From Gammaproteobacteria bacterium (GTDB taxonomy: Bacteria > Pseudomonadota > Gammaproteobacteria > Pseudomonadales > Azotimanducaceae), in contig JAPPND010000051.1 of the NCBI GenBank assembly GCA_028818795.1, positions 1 to 45,603 of the forward strand: DNA of 45,603 nucleotides, in the 5' to 3' direction. The position numbers and the translations under genes were made by a program. How positions within the stretch are numbered: the stretch's first letter is position 1; each line of letters opens with the position of its first letter. Shown piece by piece: positions 8,401-16,435 of this stretch. Under the pieces are notes generated by a model, which had not been told where the DNA came from, made no database searches, and worked only from the letters and a program-made list of their open reading frames with translations.

Positions 8401-10183
8401 GCTCAACAGCGATACGGTCGTGCCCCGACTGTGGGTCGAGTGCCTGCTCGAATGTCTGCAGACCGATGAACGGCTGGGAATCGTCGGCCCACTTTCGAAT
8501 GCCGCGAGTTGGCAGTCGGTGCCCGAACGCTTCGCCGATAGTGGGGGATGGGCAATCAACGATCTTCCCGTTGGCTACAACGTCGACGAATACGGCGAGT
8601 TGGTCCATCGCATATCGGAACAGGCGTTTCCGCGTGTCGAATTCCTCAATGGTTTCTGCCTGTTGATGCGGCGGAAAGTCGTCAAGGCGATCGGATACCT
8701 CGACGAGGACGCATTCCCGCAGGGGTACGGCGAGGAAAACGACTACTGCATCCGGGCTCGAGAGGCAGGCTTTGAGCTGGCAATCGCCGATCACTGTTTC
8801 GTGTACCACGCCAAGTCGAGAAGCTTCGGCACCCGGGCGCGGGATCGTTTGGCCGAGGAGGGAAGGAAAGCCCTCTGGCGCAAACACGGCAAGAAGCAGA
8901 TTGAAGAAGGAACAGCAGACCTCAAGGAAAGCCCCGCGCTTGCGGGAATTCGTTCCAGGTTGTCGTCGTTCTTCGCGCCATCTCCCCGGTTGGCAATTGG
9001 GAGTCCGTCGTGGCAAGCGCCCGGAGTCAGGCACGATGCCATGCGAGTGCTGTTCGTACTCCCCGTCAGAGGCGGTAGCGGGGGAGCGAATTCCGTAGTC
9101 CAGGAGGTCGCCGGGATGCGTTGCCTTGGCGTGGATGCGCGAGTCGCCGTCGACGCTCGTCACGCCGAGTCGATGAGTCGCTTCTACGCGGATGTACTCG
9201 AGCCGGCGAGCCGCATCGTGTTCGCCTCCGATGCAGAACTACTGTCCACCGCGGAGCACTTCGACGTGATCGTCGCGACCCTCTGGTCGACGCCTGCGCT
9301 CATCGCACCGGTGGCGGCACGATGGCCGGAAAAGGCCTACGTCTACTACGTTCAGGACTACGAGCCGTGGTTCTTTCCGAATGACCCGGTAGCGCGCGCC
9401 ACCGCCTTGGACTCCTACACGCGGGTGCCGAACATGGTATTGATGGCCAAGACGGATTGGATCTGTCGAACGGTTCGCGAACGGCACGGCGTTGCGGTCT
9501 TCCGGGTCGCGCCGAGCCTTGACCACGATGTCTTCTATGTCACGGATCGCCCCTGTGGCGGTCCGATCACGTTGAGCGCGATGATTCGTCCAACGACACC
9601 TCGAAGGGCGCCTTTGCGAACGCTCCGCGTGCTCAGGAATCTCGCGCATGGATTCGACGCGCTTCGCATTTTGCTGTTCGGTTGCGAATCCGACGCGCTC
9701 GACGATCTCGTCCGCAGTGACGCGGAACTCAACCTGGATTTCGACTTCGAGAACCGCGGGATACTCACGCGTCGCGACGTGGCCGGCCTGCTGCGCCAGT
9801 CCGACATCTTCATCGATCTGTCGGACTACCAGGCCTTCGGGAGGAGCGGGCTCGAGGCGATGGCGTGCGGCTGCGCGACCGTGCTACCGGCTCGTGGCGG
9901 CACCGACGAGTACGTTGTGGACGGCGAGAACGCGTTCCTTGTGGACACCACGTCGTTTGAGGAAATGACATCGACGATCGCCCGATTGATTGAGGATCGA
10001 TCGCTACGCGAGATGGTCAGGGAGCGATCGCTGGCGACCGCGGCTTCGTACAGCATCATGCGCGCCAGCCTGTCGGAGCTCGCCGTCTTTCGTTGGGCTT
10101 GGACGGTACGCGGCAACACCGGATTCCACGGTGATATTCACGGTCGCGGGATTGAACCGCCTTCAACCGTCAGAGGCTCGTAG
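5456..10183 (+). CDS. Sulfotransferase - coiled coil - GT2 - GT4 multidomain glycan enzyme
   Basis: This 1575-residue protein joins four parts in one frame. Residues 1-200 resemble P-loop sulfotransferases: GMHRSGTSAVA matches the 5'-phosphosulfate loop that binds PAPS, and VLRNPLEVAHSLRTR the 3'-phosphate site. Residues about 280-640 are a coiled coil rich in Glu, Arg, Ala and Leu; 421-546 consist of 21-residue repeats. Two RWRLG motifs near residues 685 and 805, of a kind seen near membrane-associated glycosyltransferases, follow. A GT2 domain starts near 897 (VDIVVCVHNALEDV, LLNSDTVVP, GEENDYCIRA). A WsaF-like GT4 domain starts near 1196 (LFVLPVRGGSGGANSVV, GRSGLEAMACGCATV). WsaF-type enzymes transfer rhamnose, matching the rfb genes. 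The last 21 bases overlap cysC. The combination could make, measure and sulfate-cap a glycan; the domains are clear, the role is inferred. Confidence 0.85.
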   Translation: MQIFVLGMHRSGTSAVARILNLMGVYFGGEHVGTGRSEQNVKGFWERRDVRDLNDDMLFDSSCDWDCVADFDLDALSAETRSTHVDAAADIVLNMDAHRPWFIKEPRLCLLFPIWRQVLESPFCIHVLRNPLEVAHSLRTRNGIPIGTGLALWETYNLHMLNASAGLPRVFVHYEDLMKNASVVVEQLHSVLLEQGGYGLRIPSADELSRFLDDGLYRHRKSERSLRSVATAHQLKLYDGFRGDPDTLQDSLPDLSRSAIDKLRRYEKTIDVEDRIARARLARQRRVPEGEATRLKLRDLELEHARSSLAEVSERLAAAEQETRQLRRAEIEARSAITRSVQQAEHLASELDNARKTATSLEDERSTLRSTNFDLEKDRAVLQEAKANLEENASSLRHELSVLGRAKAQLEAAQVDAKEMNAALREDLAARARDSEALADANAALREDLAARARDSEALADANAALREDLAARASDSDALAAANAALREDLAARARDSEALANAHAGLCEDLASRRRECDALSDAIATLREDLEAQIRASEGLERANAVLQEESEQLTRERDLLERSSAELELARSSLEQSNAALNRETDDLRLERTLLENANAQLEEKGASIEQARVSAEKDHAALAAKLHRASEEVAGRQSLVRDLAARWDRELSDRKDQASALSLLASAMHSDIAGLLNSRRWRLGRAIVSALCVLSFRRVPNDLGEQLRLESARFRAKEQLIGEFATSRDDIPSKLAELAPTTATSVDEVLDRPARRPAEMTVRLLERALELKRRAQQVDELSAHVDSLVTIFEGIMGSWRWRLGNCVVSAARRLVRGKVPATAADSAAALVARYRSGSYADVATCPVIPMPDDPKEAPSGDLAGRVSSKTQTIRAGTSDRRRAVRPSLPARRVDIVVCVHNALEDVRRCLESVLSRTAIDFALIVVNDGSGPETTKWLRDTAGRHSVIELIETDGPLGYTRAANRGLRATTAPYVALLNSDTVVPRLWVECLLECLQTDERLGIVGPLSNAASWQSVPERFADSGGWAINDLPVGYNVDEYGELVHRISEQAFPRVEFLNGFCLLMRRKVVKAIGYLDEDAFPQGYGEENDYCIRAREAGFELAIADHCFVYHAKSRSFGTRARDRLAEEGRKALWRKHGKKQIEEGTADLKESPALAGIRSRLSSFFAPSPRLAIGSPSWQAPGVRHDAMRVLFVLPVRGGSGGANSVVQEVAGMRCLGVDARVAVDARHAESMSRFYADVLEPASRIVFASDAELLSTAEHFDVIVATLWSTPALIAPVAARWPEKAYVYYVQDYEPWFFPNDPVARATALDSYTRVPNMVLMAKTDWICRTVRERHGVAVFRVAPSLDHDVFYVTDRPCGGPITLSAMIRPTTPRRAPLRTLRVLRNLAHGFDALRILLFGCESDALDDLVRSDAELNLDFDFENRGILTRRDVAGLLRQSDIFIDLSDYQAFGRSGLEAMACGCATVLPARGGTDEYVVDGENAFLVDTTSFEEMTSTIARLIEDRSLREMVRERSLATAASYSIMRASLSELAVFRWAWTVRGNTGFHGDIHGRGIEPPSTVRGS
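6716..7093 (+). repeat. 63-bp tandem repeats coding 21-residue coiled-coil units
   Basis: Six 63-base units run head to tail in frame within the large glycosyltransferase. The first four (6716-6967) are nearly identical in DNA and encode units beginning NAALREDLAAR and ending DSEALADA or a close variant. The last two are diverged (HAGLCEDLASR, IATLREDLEAQ). Each unit is three heptads, so gain or loss of a unit keeps both reading frame and coiled-coil register. The near identity of the first four suggests recent expansion by slippage or recombination. Confidence 0.92.
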
Positions 10184-10768
10184 GGAAAAGTGCGCCGCGA
10201 CGAAACCCGATAGCGAAGCAAGGGACTGTTCGATGGTGAGTTCGGTCGTGTCCACAACGAAGGCGGGATTGTCCGGTGCCTCGTAGACGTCGTCTATTCC
10301 GGTGAAGTTCTCGATCTCGCCTGCTCGGGCAAGCCTGTAAAGACCCTTCGGATCACGACTCTCGCAGGTGGTCAAGTCAGCCCGGATGTAGATTTCGTGA
10401 AAGCGCTTGGCGTTCGTTGAGGCGATGGCGCGGTCGCTGCGGTAGGGTGAAATGAACGCCGCGATGCAAATGAGTCCGGCATCGGCGAAAAGAGCCGCGA
10501 CTTGGCCGGCGCGACGGATGTTCTCGGTACGGTCGATGTGCGTGAAGCGGAGATCGGAACTCAAGCCTCCCCTCAGGTTGTCGCCATCGAGCACGTAAAC
10601 CTGGTAGCCCTCGTTGAAGAGGCACTCTTCCAAGGCGAAAGCGAGCGTTGACTTGCCGGCCCCGGAGAGTCCGGTGAACCAAAGGACGCCCCCAGGATGC
10701 CTGTTGCGTGATTCCCGCTGCGGGAGCGCGACTCGACGGTGAGTGGTTTCGACATCGGGCTGAGTCAT
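10163..10768 (-). CDS. cysC: Adenylyl-sulfate kinase (APS kinase)
   Basis: The 201-residue protein is a complete stand-alone APS kinase, which phosphorylates adenosine 5'-phosphosulfate to PAPS using ATP. The Walker A motif is GLSGAGKST near residue 33. Next come VYVLDGDNLRGGLSSDL, the substrate segment RTENIRRAGQVA, and AAFISPYRSDR, then DPKGLYRLARAGEI and the lid FTGIDDVYEAP. The start is ATG at 10768. It is the last gene of the run rfbB-glyS-gcvR-cysC. Its 3' end overlaps the sulfotransferase-containing gene by 21 bases, a placement that suits a supply of PAPS to that enzyme. A second APS kinase domain exists in the damaged cysNC at 21713-23130. Confidence 0.94.
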   Translation of the reverse strand: MTQPDVETTHRRVALPQRESRNRHPGGVLWFTGLSGAGKSTLAFALEECLFNEGYQVYVLDGDNLRGGLSSDLRFTHIDRTENIRRAGQVAALFADAGLICIAAFISPYRSDRAIASTNAKRFHEIYIRADLTTCESRDPKGLYRLARAGEIENFTGIDDVYEAPDNPAFVVDTTELTIEQSLASLSGFVAAHFSLRASDG

Positions 10769-10794
10769 GTCTTGAGCGGGGTTGGGCGGGTTTG

Positions 10795-11316
10795 TTAGGA
10801 GGGCCTCAGCTCGCCATCGAGGTCGTGGTCGTCACAGAAGTAGAAGAAGCTGTCCCGAAGTTCGACGATTCGGATCTCCGGTGGCACTTCCACTTCCATC
10901 ACCAGAGAGAAAATCGGCGTCCCCGTGTGCGGCGCACGCTCGGTCACGGTATCCAGGTTGTAGATGTTGATGTTCTGCGACGAGAAGAAACTGGCGACCC
11001 GATGCACGATACCGGGATGATCCATGGCGGTGACGCTCACGGTGTACGGGACTCGCCCCTCGACGTTCTCGCGTTCCGCAGTGCGGCGGAACAGGAAGGC
11101 CAGATCCAGCTTCTCTGCCAGTTTGGCGAGCTTGGTTTCCAGGCGCTGCAAGGGCAACGTGCCCCCGGCAACCGACATCAGCACAGCGAACTCGCCGCCG
11201 AGAACGGTCATGCGACTGTCCTCGATGGACAGGTTCAGGTCGTTGACGATCTCGGCAATGGCGTTGACGATGCCGGGCCGGTCCTTGCCGATCGTCGAAA
11301 TGACGGCACGGGTCAT
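10795..11316 (-). CDS. gcvR: GcvR-like double-ACT regulatory protein
   Basis: The 173-residue protein consists of two ACT domains. The first begins [20 protein letters not shown] near residue 5 and the second [21 protein letters not shown] near residue 91. This is the layout of GcvR, which in enterobacteria binds glycine and controls the glycine cleavage system through GcvA. No DNA-binding domain is present. The ATG at 11316 overlaps the glyS stop by four bases, so synthesis is probably coupled to that of glycyl-tRNA synthetase. The shared theme of glycine supports the call, but related two-ACT proteins with other roles exist. Confidence 0.8.
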   Translation of the reverse strand: MTRAVISTIGKDRPGIVNAIAEIVNDLNLSIEDSRMTVLGGEFAVLMSVAGGTLPLQRLETKLAKLAEKLDLAFLFRRTAERENVEGRVPYTVSVTAMDHPGIVHRVASFFSSQNINIYNLDTVTERAPHTGTPIFSLVMEVEVPPEIRIVELRDSFFYFCDDHDLDGELRPS

Positions 11317-12671
11317 GCGATGCGTTTCCTTAAGGTGTCAGCCAGGACGGTGGTATTCACGCGTTCCTGCTGCATGGTGTCTCGATCTCGAACGGTCACC
11401 GTCTCGTCGTCGAGCGTCTGAAAGTCGACGGTGATGCAAAGCGGAGTGCCCACTTCGTCGTGACGACGGTAGCCCTTGCCGATGTTGCCGGTATTTTCGA
11501 ACACAACCCGACCGAGGCCAAGCTTCATGAGATCGGCCTTGAGGGCGCGCGCCCGACCGACGATACCGTCGTGGTTGCGTTTGAGGGGCAGAACCGCCGC
11601 CTTGACGGGTGCGAGGTGGGGTTGCAGCGACAGCACCGTGCGCTGGCTGCCGTTGGCCAAGGTCTCGACGGTGTACGCCTCGTTCAGGACGGCCAGAATG
11701 CCCCGGTCGACGCCGGCGGACGGTTCGATGACGAATGGCACGGTCCAGCGCTTGTCCTCCTGACGCTGCACGGCAAGCCGAGTGTTGGATTCATCGTTGG
11801 TAGGCACGGTGGCAGTGATGTCCAGATCGCGTTGGTTCCTGGTATGGGCACCTAGGTCGAAGTCGGTTCGATTGGCGATACCTTCAAGCTCCTCGACGCC
11901 GTGCGGGAAACGGTACATGAGGTCGACCGTGGCCTTGGAGTAGTGCGCCAGTTCCTCCTCGGGCACGCGCAGGAGTTCGAGGTTGTTGCCGTTTATGCCT
12001 TGGTCCTGCCACCAGGCGAGGCGTTCGTGCACCCATTGGTCGTGCCATTCGTCGTCGGTGCCGGGCTCGACAAAGAACTCGAGCTCCATCTGTTCGAACT
12101 CCCGGACCCGGAAGATGAAGTTGCGCGGTGTGATTTCGTTGCGGAACGCCTTGCCGATCTGCGCGATCCCGAAAGGCAGTTTCGCGGAGGTGGAGTCAAG
12201 TACGTTCTTGAAGTTCGTAAAGATCGACTGGGCGGTTTCGGGTCGCAGGTAGGCGAACGAGGAGCCGTCCTCCACCGGGCCGACATTGGTCCTGAACATC
12301 AGGTTGAAGGGCCGCGGATCGGTCAGGTCACGGGATCCGCAACGCGGGCAGGTCTCGCCTTCGAGGTGATCGGCACGCCACCGGGACTTGCATTTGCGGC
12401 AGTCCACCAGGGGATCGGCGAAAGTCACCTCGTGGCCTGAATAGCGCAGCACCTTGGCATTGGTCAGGATCGCCGAATCAAGCCCCTCCACGTCGTCACG
12501 TTCGTACACCATCGAACGCCACCAGGCCGCTTTGAGATTGTTCTTGAGTTCAACCCCGAGCGGACCGTAGTCGTAGACGCCCTGCAGGCCGCCGTAGATC
12601 TCGCTCGCCTGGTAGACGAATCCGCGACGCTTGCAGAGCGCGACCAACTCTTCCATCGACTGGGCGGGCAT
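11313..12671 (-). CDS. glyS: Glycyl-tRNA synthetase, single-chain (alpha2) type
   Basis: The 452-residue protein is a class II synthetase that charges tRNA-Gly. Seen are the N-terminal [23 protein letters not shown], a zinc-site pattern with CRKC and CPRC, motif 2 with [23 protein letters not shown], and motif 3 near [14 protein letters not shown], followed by an anticodon-binding domain ending in [14 protein letters not shown]. This is the homodimeric form found in archaea, eukaryotes and several bacterial groups. Most gammaproteobacteria use the unrelated two-subunit GlyQ/GlyS enzyme, so its presence is notable. It starts at ATG 12671, 27 bases after the rfbB stop, and overlaps gcvR by four bases. 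Confidence 0.95.
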   Translation of the reverse strand: MPAQSMEELVALCKRRGFVYQASEIYGGLQGVYDYGPLGVELKNNLKAAWWRSMVYERDDVEGLDSAILTNAKVLRYSGHEVTFADPLVDCRKCKSRWRADHLEGETCPRCGSRDLTDPRPFNLMFRTNVGPVEDGSSFAYLRPETAQSIFTNFKNVLDSTSAKLPFGIAQIGKAFRNEITPRNFIFRVREFEQMELEFFVEPGTDDEWHDQWVHERLAWWQDQGINGNNLELLRVPEEELAHYSKATVDLMYRFPHGVEELEGIANRTDFDLGAHTRNQRDLDITATVPTNDESNTRLAVQRQEDKRWTVPFVIEPSAGVDRGILAVLNEAYTVETLANGSQRTVLSLQPHLAPVKAAVLPLKRNHDGIVGRARALKADLMKLGLGRVVFENTGNIGKGYRRHDEVGTPLCITVDFQTLDDETVTVRDRDTMQQERVNTTVLADTLRKRIA

Positions 12672-12698
12672 GGTGGTTCTTTTCGGTATTGACTGGTG

Positions 12699-13772
12699 TT
12701 AAGCGGTGGCCCCGGCTTGCGAGAGCGAAGACTCGGGCCGGGATTCGAAGTCCGTGGAATCCTGCCACCCCGTCTCGTCGATATCCAACCGGTCGAGGAG
12801 CCCCCGCCACCAGTCGGCGTTGTCGCGGTACCAGTGGACGGTGGCCCTAAAGCCCTCCTCGAAGTCGATGCGAGGCCGCCATCCCAATTCGGCGCGGATC
12901 TTCGACGAGTCGAGGAGGTAGCGCCGGTCGTGGCCGGGACGGTCCGGCACGTAGGTTTTCAACGCGCGGTCCCCGTTGAGGATGTCGAGAACCCGGTCGG
13001 CGATGCCCTCGATGTCCACCTCGACCCCGCTGCCGACGTTGTATGTCTCGCCGAGCCGGCCTCGCTCGATGATGGTCTCGATGGCCCGGCAGTGATCATC
13101 CACATGCAGCCACTCGCGCCGGTTGCGACTGCTGCGGTAGAGGGTCATCGGCTTGCCGTTTAGGACGCTCACCACGAAGTGCGGGATCACCTTTTCGGGG
13201 AACTGGTAGGGACCGTAGTTGTTCGCGCAGTTCGAGATCGTCACCGGCAGGCCGAAGGTCTCGGCGAACGCGTTGACCGCCAGGTCGGCGGCGGCCTTCG
13301 ACGCGCTGTACGGGGTCTTCGGCACCAACGGCGACGACTCCCGGAACGCATCGTCCGCATCGAGCGGGAGGTCCCCGTAGACCTCGCAGGTCGAGACGTG
13401 GTGGAAACGGCTGACACCCGCTTCGAGCGCCGCCGTCATGAGTTGGACGGTGCCTACGACGTTGGTTTCGAAAAAGGCTACCGGCTGGGCGACCGCGCGG
13501 CTGTTGTGGGACTCGGCGGCGAAATTCACGACCGCATCCACGGCATGCCCACGCAGGGTTGAAAGAACCCGTTCGCGATCGCGTATGTCGCCCTGCACGA
13601 ACACGTAGCGACTGCCCTCGCTGGCGGCCACATCGTCGAGGCTTGTGGAGTTCGCGGCATAGGCGAGCAGGTCGTAGTTCACGACCCGGTCGTTTGCGTG
13701 ATGGGCAAGCCAGTGCCGGACGAAGTTCGAGCCGATGAAACCGGCGCCGCCGGTGACGAAGATCGTGGACAC
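12699..13772 (-). CDS. rfbB: dTDP-glucose 4,6-dehydratase, divergent active-site subfamily
   Basis: The 357-residue protein is an extended SDR of the RmlB type, which converts dTDP-glucose to the 4-keto-6-deoxy sugar. Seen are the NAD motif IFVTGGAGFIGSNFVRHW, the catalytic YSASK, ANNYGPYQFPEKVIPHF, and RNRREWLHVDDHCRAI. The GTG at 13772 was chosen because GAAGG lies seven bases upstream and the protein then starts right at the Rossmann motif; an ATG at 13805 is the alternative. Two positions are unusual: the canonical STDEVYG reads STCEVYG, replacing the Asp that acts with the neighbouring Glu in dehydration, and AAESHVDRSI reads AAESHNSRAV. It heads the operon with glyS, gcvR and cysC rather than sitting with rfbACD. 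Confidence 0.88.
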   Translation of the reverse strand: MSTIFVTGGAGFIGSNFVRHWLAHHANDRVVNYDLLAYAANSTSLDDVAASEGSRYVFVQGDIRDRERVLSTLRGHAVDAVVNFAAESHNSRAVAQPVAFFETNVVGTVQLMTAALEAGVSRFHHVSTCEVYGDLPLDADDAFRESSPLVPKTPYSASKAAADLAVNAFAETFGLPVTISNCANNYGPYQFPEKVIPHFVVSVLNGKPMTLYRSSRNRREWLHVDDHCRAIETIIERGRLGETYNVGSGVEVDIEGIADRVLDILNGDRALKTYVPDRPGHDRRYLLDSSKIRAELGWRPRIDFEEGFRATVHWYRDNADWWRGLLDRLDIDETGWQDSTDFESRPESSLSQAGATA

Positions 13773-14030
13773 GCTGCCTTCGGGTCGGATGTGGGGAAGG
13801 CGCATTCTACTTGAGTGCAACGCCGGAGCTACAGCCGAGGTCGGCGCCGATGCGCGGGAGACCCTGCAGGGAGACCTCGATGTGCCACGGCCATCTCGAA
13901 ATCGACGAGGGCACGGCCGTCGTCGTCGACGAACTTCCCCATGACGGTGGCACAATTCCGCGCACGGTCGCACACTTCATGGATTCAATCCGTCCTGAGC
14001 GACACCACTAGGCTTCAAGCCGGGGAGACG

Positions 14031-14768
14031 ATGATGGCGCAAGCGGCAAAGTCGGGGATGTTGGCGAAGTTCGTGCTCTTCGTTGGCCTGATCGCGTTGG
14101 CCGCGCTCCCGGTCGGGGCCTTGGGACACCGTTTCGGGCTGTTGGATCTAGCCATCGGTTCGGCGCTCGTGTTCAGCGGCATCGTGCTCGCGACGATCGT
14201 CTTGGTACTCGGTGTCGCAACATTGATTTTCGTCTACACGCGCCGCCGGAGGGCCGATAGGATGCCGGCGTTGATCGGCCTCGCGGCGAGCGTTGTGGTG
14301 CTGGTCGTGACCGCGCCCTACTACGTGGCCCTTTCGTTGCCGATGACCAACGACGTGACGACGGATCGGGACGATCCGCCGGTGTTCGAGCAGGTTGCGG
14401 CAGAGAGCGCCCCGGGTGCGAACCTGCTGGACTACACCGAGACGGAAGCGCAGGTGCAGGCGGAAGGCTATCCGGATTTGGTCGGCGTTCGGGAATCGGG
14501 TGGTGCCGATGTGAGTTTCGGCAAGGCCGTCGACGTCGCCCGGGCACTCGGCTGGGACGTCGTCAGCGAGAACGCCGGTACCGGACTCATCGAGGCGACG
14601 GCCACGACGTTCTGGTTCGGCTTTCAGGACGACGTGGCGATCCGTGTTCGTCGCGACGACAACGAGACCGTCGTCGACTTGCGGTCGGCTTCGCGGGTCG
14701 GCCTGCACGATCTCGGTGCAAATGCCGAGCGGATCCGAGCGTTTGTCGAACTCTGGAACGACTCCTAG
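14031..14768 (+). CDS. DUF1499 family membrane protein
   Basis: The 245-residue protein has three hydrophobic segments in its first 105 residues (near 11-32, 38-63 and 75-100), then a soluble part. The C-terminal part carries the DUF1499 pattern, with DVAIRVRRDDNETVVDLRSASRVGLHDLGANAERIRAFV. The biochemical role of this family is not established. The ATG at 14031 follows GGGGAGA and is taken as the start; another ATG follows immediately. The open frame continues upstream to 13815 without recognisable similarity. The stop overlaps that of the opposite-strand GT2 gene by four bases. The 258 bases between rfbB and this gene show nothing I can name. Confidence 0.75.
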   Translation: MMAQAAKSGMLAKFVLFVGLIALAALPVGALGHRFGLLDLAIGSALVFSGIVLATIVLVLGVATLIFVYTRRRRADRMPALIGLAASVVVLVVTAPYYVALSLPMTNDVTTDRDDPPVFEQVAAESAPGANLLDYTETEAQVQAEGYPDLVGVRESGGADVSFGKAVDVARALGWDVVSENAGTGLIEATATTFWFGFQDDVAIRVRRDDNETVVDLRSASRVGLHDLGANAERIRAFVELWNDS

Positions 14769-16435
14769 GGGCCGCGCGTTCCGGGCGGCTCGCACGGGTC
14801 TCGAGGCGGACGTTCGCTCGTGTCTTCGTGGAGCAGTGCGAAAGCCGGCGCGCCGCGGCCGACCCCGGCGACCGAAGTCAGGTTCGGGTTGTAGAACGGA
14901 TCCCGGGGTAGCGTGGCTTGGACGATGCCCCCAAGGCGGTGCCCGTCGCTGCCGTGCGCGCGTCGCCCGATCGTTGCCGACTCGTAGTGGTGGAGCACGA
15001 CATCGCCCGCGTAGACGTTGACCAATCCGGCGGCATGGGCGCGTAGACAGAACTCCACGTCGCCCGCCAGGGCCAGGCTTTCGTCGAAGGTACCGATAGT
15101 CTCAAGGGCCTTTCGGCTCGTCGCCAGGCAGGCGCCGGTCACCGCCGCGACATTGCGTGGCAGCCGTGGCGATACGAAGGCGTGATCGTTGAAGTCGGGC
15201 GCCGTTCCCCGGTAGATCGGGTCTGCGTGATCGCCGTATCCGACCACCAGGCCGGCGTGCTGAACGCTGCCGTCCGCGAACAGCAGGAGCGGACCCACGG
15301 CGCCGGTGTCGGCCCGCAACGCGTACTCCGCGAGGCGGTTCAGCCAACCGTCCTCGATTGCCAAGGTGTCGTTGTTCAGGAACACGAACACATCGCCCAT
15401 GCCTGCGGCTATGCCGAGATTGTTCAGTCGCGACCAGTTGAAGTCGCCGTCGTGGCTCAATACGCGCAGGGAGGCGTGGCGTCGTTGGGCCTTGCCAAAC
15501 CACTCGTGGGTGGCGCGTTCGGATGAACCGTTGTCGACGACTAGGACTTCGAGGCGCGTTCCGCTGTTGGTTGTGTAGAGACTTTCAACGCACGCCTCGA
15601 GAAGGTCGAGGCGATCGCGGGTAGGAATGACCACCGAGATGCTCGTGTTCGTCGTTGGGCCGAACCGGCACCGCCACCGCATCGGCGTCCGGCACCCGGC
15701 CGGGAGGGACTCCACACCGGCACCGTTGCCGTAACGCTCGCGCAGGAACGGAGCGAGGAATGCCGGTGGGGCTACGGGGTCCCGCCGCGGGTCGAGCCCG
15801 TGGGAGAGGACCATTGGCAGATGCACGATCCGGGACGCACAGGGCAACCAATCGAGCAGCGTCCCGTGCGGGTCGTCGAAGTTCCACGGAGTTGCCCGGT
15901 CGAGGAAGTCGCGGGAAACCCCGAAGCAATCTGACAGGTAGTCTTGATAGAGAAACAAATCGAGCGAGAAGTCGGGTTTGTAGGACGGTCGACAGCGCTG
16001 CCCCGAGGCGTCGACCTGATCCGCGTCGCCATAGACGATCTCCGCCCCGCTGGCTAGGGCCTCGGCCATCACAACCAGTGCGTTGTCGCGCAGTCGCGAG
16101 CCCGGGCCGAGAAAGACAACCCCCGGGCAGTCGCCGGTGAGCCGTTCGAGGTCATGTGCCGAGGCGATCACGGCAAGCCGGGAGGGGCCATCGGATTCGA
16201 GGTGCGATTCGCTTCTATTCAGCCACCGCCGATACCAACGGTCGCGACGTCGCCCCCCGGTGGCAACCAGACCGATCAAGGTGCCGTAGACGTGGCGCAA
16301 GCCATGACCTCGTGCCCGTCTCAGTTGTCGACCAAGGCTTTTCCATCCCCCGGCCGCGCGCACGGCGCATCGGATGTTGAGCGCCACTCGGCAGACCCGG
16401 ACCAGGCGTTGCGGTGCTCCTCGCCGGGTGTTCAA
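14765..16435 (-). CDS. Family 2 glycosyltransferase
   Basis: The 556-residue protein has a GT-A fold transferase domain from about residue 265: SISVVIPTRDRLDLLEACV, EVLVVDNGSSE, FLNNDTLAI, and later TGACLATSRKALE and LAGDVEFCLRAHAAG. The first 250 residues contain a degenerate second GT2-like segment with YGDADQVDASGQRCRPSYKPDFS, common in large surface-polysaccharide transferases. The sugar and acceptor cannot be read. The start at 16435 is a TTG whose codon overlaps the stop of the upstream GT4 gene, and the order suggests an operon of phosphoesterase, GT4 and GT2. An internal GTG start is possible. Confidence 0.85.
   Translation of the reverse strand: MNTRRGAPQRLVRVCRVALNIRCAVRAAGGWKSLGRQLRRARGHGLRHVYGTLIGLVATGGRRRDRWYRRWLNRSESHLESDGPSRLAVIASAHDLERLTGDCPGVVFLGPGSRLRDNALVVMAEALASGAEIVYGDADQVDASGQRCRPSYKPDFSLDLFLYQDYLSDCFGVSRDFLDRATPWNFDDPHGTLLDWLPCASRIVHLPMVLSHGLDPRRDPVAPPAFLAPFLRERYGNGAGVESLPAGCRTPMRWRCRFGPTTNTSISVVIPTRDRLDLLEACVESLYTTNSGTRLEVLVVDNGSSERATHEWFGKAQRRHASLRVLSHDGDFNWSRLNNLGIAAGMGDVFVFLNNDTLAIEDGWLNRLAEYALRADTGAVGPLLLFADGSVQHAGLVVGYGDHADPIYRGTAPDFNDHAFVSPRLPRNVAAVTGACLATSRKALETIGTFDESLALAGDVEFCLRAHAAGLVNVYAGDVVLHHYESATIGRRAHGSDGHRLGGIVQATLPRDPFYNPNLTSVAGVGRGAPAFALLHEDTSERPPRDPCEPPGTRGP

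Noticed and set aside
7862-9163. 433-residue minus-strand open frame inside the large glycosyltransferase gene
   Set aside because: The composition is Arg/His/Gln-rich without motifs, and it lies opposite the clear GT2 domain, so it is a shadow of high-GC coding sequence.
9041-10183. Possible separate GT4 gene starting at an internal ATG
   Set aside because: An ATG sits exactly at the start of the GT4 domain, but the frame is open from 5456 with no stop and no convincing ribosome-binding site, so a fusion is the simpler reading. Internal initiation cannot be excluded.
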